In this document: piece after piece, positions 60,561 to 64,000 of the stretch
Layout of the letters: each line of letters starts with the position of its first letter
Numbering within the stretch: the stretch's first letter is position 1
Source of the DNA: Cherax quadricarinatus
Taxonomy: Eukaryota > Arthropoda > Malacostraca > Decapoda > Parastacidae
Assembly (NCBI RefSeq): GCF_038502225.1
Contig: NC_091374.1
Coordinates: forward strand, 8,937,201 to 9,001,200
Direction of reading: 5' to 3'
DNA: 64,000 nucleotides
The notes under the pieces: generated by a model
What the model was told of the DNA's origin: nothing
Seen by the model: only the letters and a program-made list of their open reading frames with translations
The model's database searches: none
Made by a program: the position numbers and the translations under genes

Positions 60561-61665
60561 AACGAGCCATTATCTTGCCTGGGGGAAGCTGGTTATGGCA
60601 TTTTGGAGAAGCTGACAGCGGCCTTTTTTTTTTTCTTAAATAAAAAAATATATTCACCAGTGTACTCTGGAATAATAGATCGCTGCTCTTTGAAAGGTAA
60701 GTCAGGATAAAATAGGCCACAGGTCTATAATATCTTAATGTTTTGTGACTCGACTTTTCCACAGAGCTGTTATCGAGGCTTTGTATGTTCCTCCCCCCGA
60801 CGCTGTATAGTTCATCTGTCAGCCTCACAGCAGCTGCAGCAGCAGTGCTGTGTAGTTCATCTGTGATGCTCGCAGCATCAGCAGCGACGCTCGTAAACAA
60901 GGTGACGTAGAGATTGCTGCATATATTACGACAGCCGCAACCTCACACCAGGCGCCATCTTCACTTTCACGAAAACCTTAACGTCTCTCCCTTTTATTAA
61001 ACATAGCAGCACACTGCTGATGCGTCTAGTTATCATGCTCTTATGAGGTTCCAGACTGTGTTCCGCGGAAGTCCAGGGTTCAGAGGAAGCCTAGGGTTTA
61101 GAGGAAACCTAGGCTTGAGCGTGAACTCTGCGCCTTTCCTTTGGTTTACATTGAACGTGAACAAATACTAAACAACAATGAGCACTGTAACATTACCTCT
61201 GACGTAAGGTCACTGTTGTGCTTCAACTGACGTGACAGATAAGTGATGATTGAATTAATATTGCTAGAATTACCGACAATGTTAGGCAAAGGACACAGGA
61301 GCTGTGTCAAGCCGACCTGACAACTCTCCTGGAGAGTGGAACGTTACCACAATAAAATATCACATCAGTAGCAACTGTGTCCTTTTATATAACAGCTCAG
61401 AAGATAGTCTGACAAATGCCGTCCCTTCAGAAAGTGCATCGAGTACCTTCGTAAGAACAAAAAATGTTCATTTTTCTTCGTAACACGATAGTTACGGCAG
61501 AACGGACGTAGATGAGTTAAAACAGTGTGCAGAAGATCTGGTAGAATGTATGAGAGATGGAAAAAATGCAGTGAAATTTATCGTCTCTTTGGATAATGGT
61601 TTCAAGATGCATTAGGGATGCGTCTGCTTTTTGGGGGGAAAAAGAATTAATGAGACGAGTAAAGC
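60561..61665. other. Noncoding stretch
   Basis: No gene recognised. A small imperfect repeat of AGGGTTCAGAGGAAGCCTAG type occurs at 61075-61115. A possible (GCA)n-like CAGCAGCTGCAGCAGCAG is at 60827-60844. Confidence 0.4.
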
Positions 61666-61669
61666 CGAG

Positions 61670-61932
61670 TTGGAGGCCTGGTCATGGACCGTGCCGCAGG
61701 GGGCGTTGACCTCCCGGAACACCCTCCAGGTAGACACCCTCCAGGTAGACACCCTCCAGGTAGACGCCCTCCAGGTAGACGCCCTCCAGGTAGACGCGCT
61801 CCAGGTAGACGCGCTCCAGGTAGACGCGCTCCAGGTAGACACGCTCCAGGTAGACACGCTCCAGGTAGACACGCTCCAGGTAGACACGCTCCAGGTAGAC
61901 ACGCTCCAGGTAGACACCCTCCAGGTATTAGT
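61670..61932 (+). mobile_element. LINE tail with its terminal repeat expanded to a 15-bp minisatellite
   Basis: GGCCTGGTCATGGACCGTGC and GGGGGCGTTGACCTCCCGGA match the LINE tail at 50189-50235. The usual end CTCCAGGTAAACTCCAGGTA is replaced by ~14 copies of CTCCAGGTAGACRCC (61725-61927). Confidence 0.9.
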
Positions 61933-62177
61933 TCATTGGGTTTCTCTCCTCCAGTGGATGAAGTCAGCGAGGTGGCAGAATTAACCAGGTCACTAGTGAC
62001 CGTGCGCCAGGTACACGACTGTTACAAGCCTCTGGCTACCAGATCCTCAGGTGAAGAAATATTCAATTTTTATAACTTCTTTCACGAAGAAACATGAAAT
62101 ATTCTGGTATATATATCCCAGTATATACACTGCTGCAGCCGCAGCTGCGGTAGGACAAACGCCAGGTATTGCGGCAC

Positions 62178-62490
62178 ACACGAACGGCATAGGTCAATTG
62201 CTCGCGCACTTAACTCGCACATTGAGGTCTAGTGTTCGATTCCCGGTACGGGTGGAAACATTAGAACGTGTTTCCTTAAGACACCTGATATCCATGGTCA
62301 CCTAGCAGTAAATTAGGTACCTGGGTGTTAGTCGACTGGTGTGGGTCGCATCTTGGGACAAAATTGGCCTAATTTGCGCGAAATGTTCAGCATAACAAGA
62401 GGCTTTCTATATAATAGTAAGTCATTGATGTCAGCTGGGACTGTATACCTTGTACATGTACTTGTAGAAATAGATTATTATTATTATTAT
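62178..62490 (+). mobile_element. tRNA-derived SINE, tail type 2
   Basis: B-box-like GTTCGATTCCC at 62233. Core TTAGGTACCTGGGTGTTAGT, CGACTGGTGTGGGTCGCATC. Tail ATTTGCGCGAAATGTTCAGC, TGTACTTGTAGAAATAGATT and (ATT)n. Sister of 24586-24885. Confidence 0.82.
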
Positions 62491-62514
62491 TATTACTATA
62501 GCTCCATATATTAA

Positions 62515-62602
62515 GAATAACCATTGTTATTATGTACAATAGACCTGCCTTGTATGAGCCAGTAGGCCTCCTGCAGTGTTCATTCTCACGTTTTTATGGT
62601 AA
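62515..62602 (+). mobile_element. CR1/L2-like LINE tail fragment
   Basis: AATAGACCTGCCTTGTATGA, GCCAGTAGGCCTCCTGCAGT and GTTCATTCTCACGTTTTTAT parallel 44112-44175 at the 3' end of the nested LINE. Confidence 0.65.
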
Positions 62603-62659
62603 AAGAAAATAAATGTTCTCAGTTAGGTAGTCAAAAAATGTTAATTTTCTATAAACAAC

Positions 62660-63131
62660 AGAACTGTCTTCAGTACAGTGTGTGTGGAGAACTGTCTTCA
62701 GTACAGTGTGTGTGTGGAGAACTGTCTTCAGTACAGTGTGTGTGTGGAGAACTGTCTTCAGTACAGTGTGTGTGTGGAGAACTGTCTTCAGTACAGTGTG
62801 TGTGTGTGGAGAACTGTCTTCAGTACAGTGTGTGTGGAGAACTGTCTTCAGTACAGTGTGTGTGTGTGTGTGTGGAGAACTGTCTTCAGTACAGTGTGTG
62901 TGTGTGGAGAACTGTCTCCAGTACAGTGTGTGTGTGTGTGGAGAACTGTCTTCAGTACAGTGTGTGTGTGTGGAGAACTGTCTTCAGTACAGTGTGTGTG
63001 TGTGTGTGTGGAGAACTGTCTTCAGTACAGTGTGTGTGTGTGTGTGGAGAACTGTCTTCAGTACAGTGTGTGTGTGTGTGGAGAACTGTCTTCAGTACAG
63101 TGTGTGTGTGTGTGGAGAACTGTCTTCAGTA

Positions 63132-63197
<66 letters not shown>

Positions 63198-64000
63198 AGA
63201 ACTGTCTTCAGTACAGTGTGTGTGTGTGGGGAGAACTGTCTTCAGTACAGTGTGTGTGTGTGTGGGGAGAACTGTCTTCAGTACAGTGTGTGTGTGTGTG
63301 GAGAACTGTCTTCAGTACAGTGTGTGTGGAGAACTGTCTTCAGTACAGTGTGTGTGTGTGTGTGTGGAGAACTGTCTTCAGTACTGTGTGTGTGTGGAGA
63401 ACTGTCTTCAGTACAGTGTGTGTGTGTGTGTGTGTGTGTGGAGAACTATCTTCAGTACAGTGTGTGTGTGGAGAACTGTCTTCAGTACAGTGTGTGTGTG
63501 TGTGTGTGTGTGTGTGGAGAACTGTCTTCAGTACAGTGTGTGTGTGTGTGTGTGTGTGTGGAGAACTGTCTTCAGTACAGTGTGTGTGTGTGTGTGTGTG
63601 TGTGGAGAACTGTCTTCAGTACAGTGTGTGTGTGTGTGTAGAACTGTCTTCAGTACAGTGTGTGTGGAGAACTGTCTTCAGTACAGTGTGTGTGGAGAAC
63701 TGTCTTCAGTACAGTGTGTGTGGAGAACTGTCTTCAGTACAGTGTGTGTGGAGAACTGTCTTCAGTACAGTGTGTGTGGAGAACTGTCTTCAGTACAGTG
63801 TGTGTGGAGAACTGTCTTCAGTACAGTGTGTGTGGAGAACTGTCTTCAGTACAGTGTGTGTGGAGAACTGTCTTCAGTACAGTGTGTGTGGAGAACTGTC
63901 TTCAGTACAGTGTGTGTGGAGAACTGTCTTCAGTACAGTGTGTGTGGAGAACTGTCTTCAGTACAGTGTGTGTGGAGAACTGTCTTCAGTACAGTGTGTG
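62660..64000. repeat. Compound minisatellite: 18-bp unit plus variable (GT)n, runs off the window
   Basis: Units of GAGAACTGTCTTCAGTACA are joined by (GT)n spacers of very variable length (about 4 to 35 repeats). From about 63650 to the right edge the spacer is constant and the unit is a uniform 26 bp. The 319-codon + strand frame (62682-63641) is an artefact of the repeat. The array continues past 64000. Confidence 0.97.

Noticed and set aside
62682..63641. 319-codon + strand frame rich in Cys/Val
   Set aside because: An artefact of the (GT)n compound minisatellite.

Overview
This window is animal DNA, most likely from a decapod crustacean such as a crayfish or lobster. That identification is an inference from the arthropod-type Slowpoke N-terminus, the very high (TA)n content and the mixture of LINE, SINE and hairpin repeats. 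It is gene-poor and repeat-rich. I recognise one host coding exon: the first coding exon of slowpoke (slo, BK calcium-activated potassium channel) at 6479-6808 on the + strand. It is preceded by a compact CCAAT/CRE promoter-like block and two upstream ORFs, and ends in a consensus splice donor. I found no later slo exon, so everything from 6809 to the right edge is read as slo intron 1, more than 57 kb filled with mobile elements. No rRNA, true tRNA gene or CRISPR array was seen.

Layout: 1-1126, end of a piggyBac transposon. 2.1-5.8 kb, MITEs, a LINE 3' end, a SINE and microsatellites. 6.1-6.8 kb, slo promoter, leader and exon. 7-14 kb, short bipartite elements, an old ~150-bp repeat and a 29-bp minisatellite. 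16-26 kb, LINE tails, a foldback element and a broken Tc1-like transposon. 27.0-33.7 kb, a full-length but broken I/Nimb-like LINE on the minus strand. 34-42 kb, a CRE-containing tandem repeat, a perfect 376-bp palindrome and other foldback elements. 43-48.5 kb, three copies of a non-LTR element with a restriction-like endonuclease, one carrying a nested LINE. 48.6-52.2 kb, foldback elements and MITEs. 53.9 kb, a 100-N assembly gap. 54.7-58.1 kb, a 25-bp satellite. 58.3-60 kb, MITE, foldback and LINE end. 60-64 kb, short tandem arrays.

Two systems stand out. (1) An abundant short element (about 140-165 bp, more than a dozen copies, several with 8-12 bp target-site duplications) looks like the fused 5' and 3' ends of the full-length LINE at 27031-33733, an arrangement like the trypanosome RIME/NARTc elements. 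(2) A superfamily of foldback elements has a small hairpin leader, a shared ACGTTTCG core and near-perfect inverted arms. Four have 12-13 bp perfect target-site duplications and a fifth has an 11-bp one with a single mismatch. The long duplications look retroposon-like rather than DNA-transposon-like.
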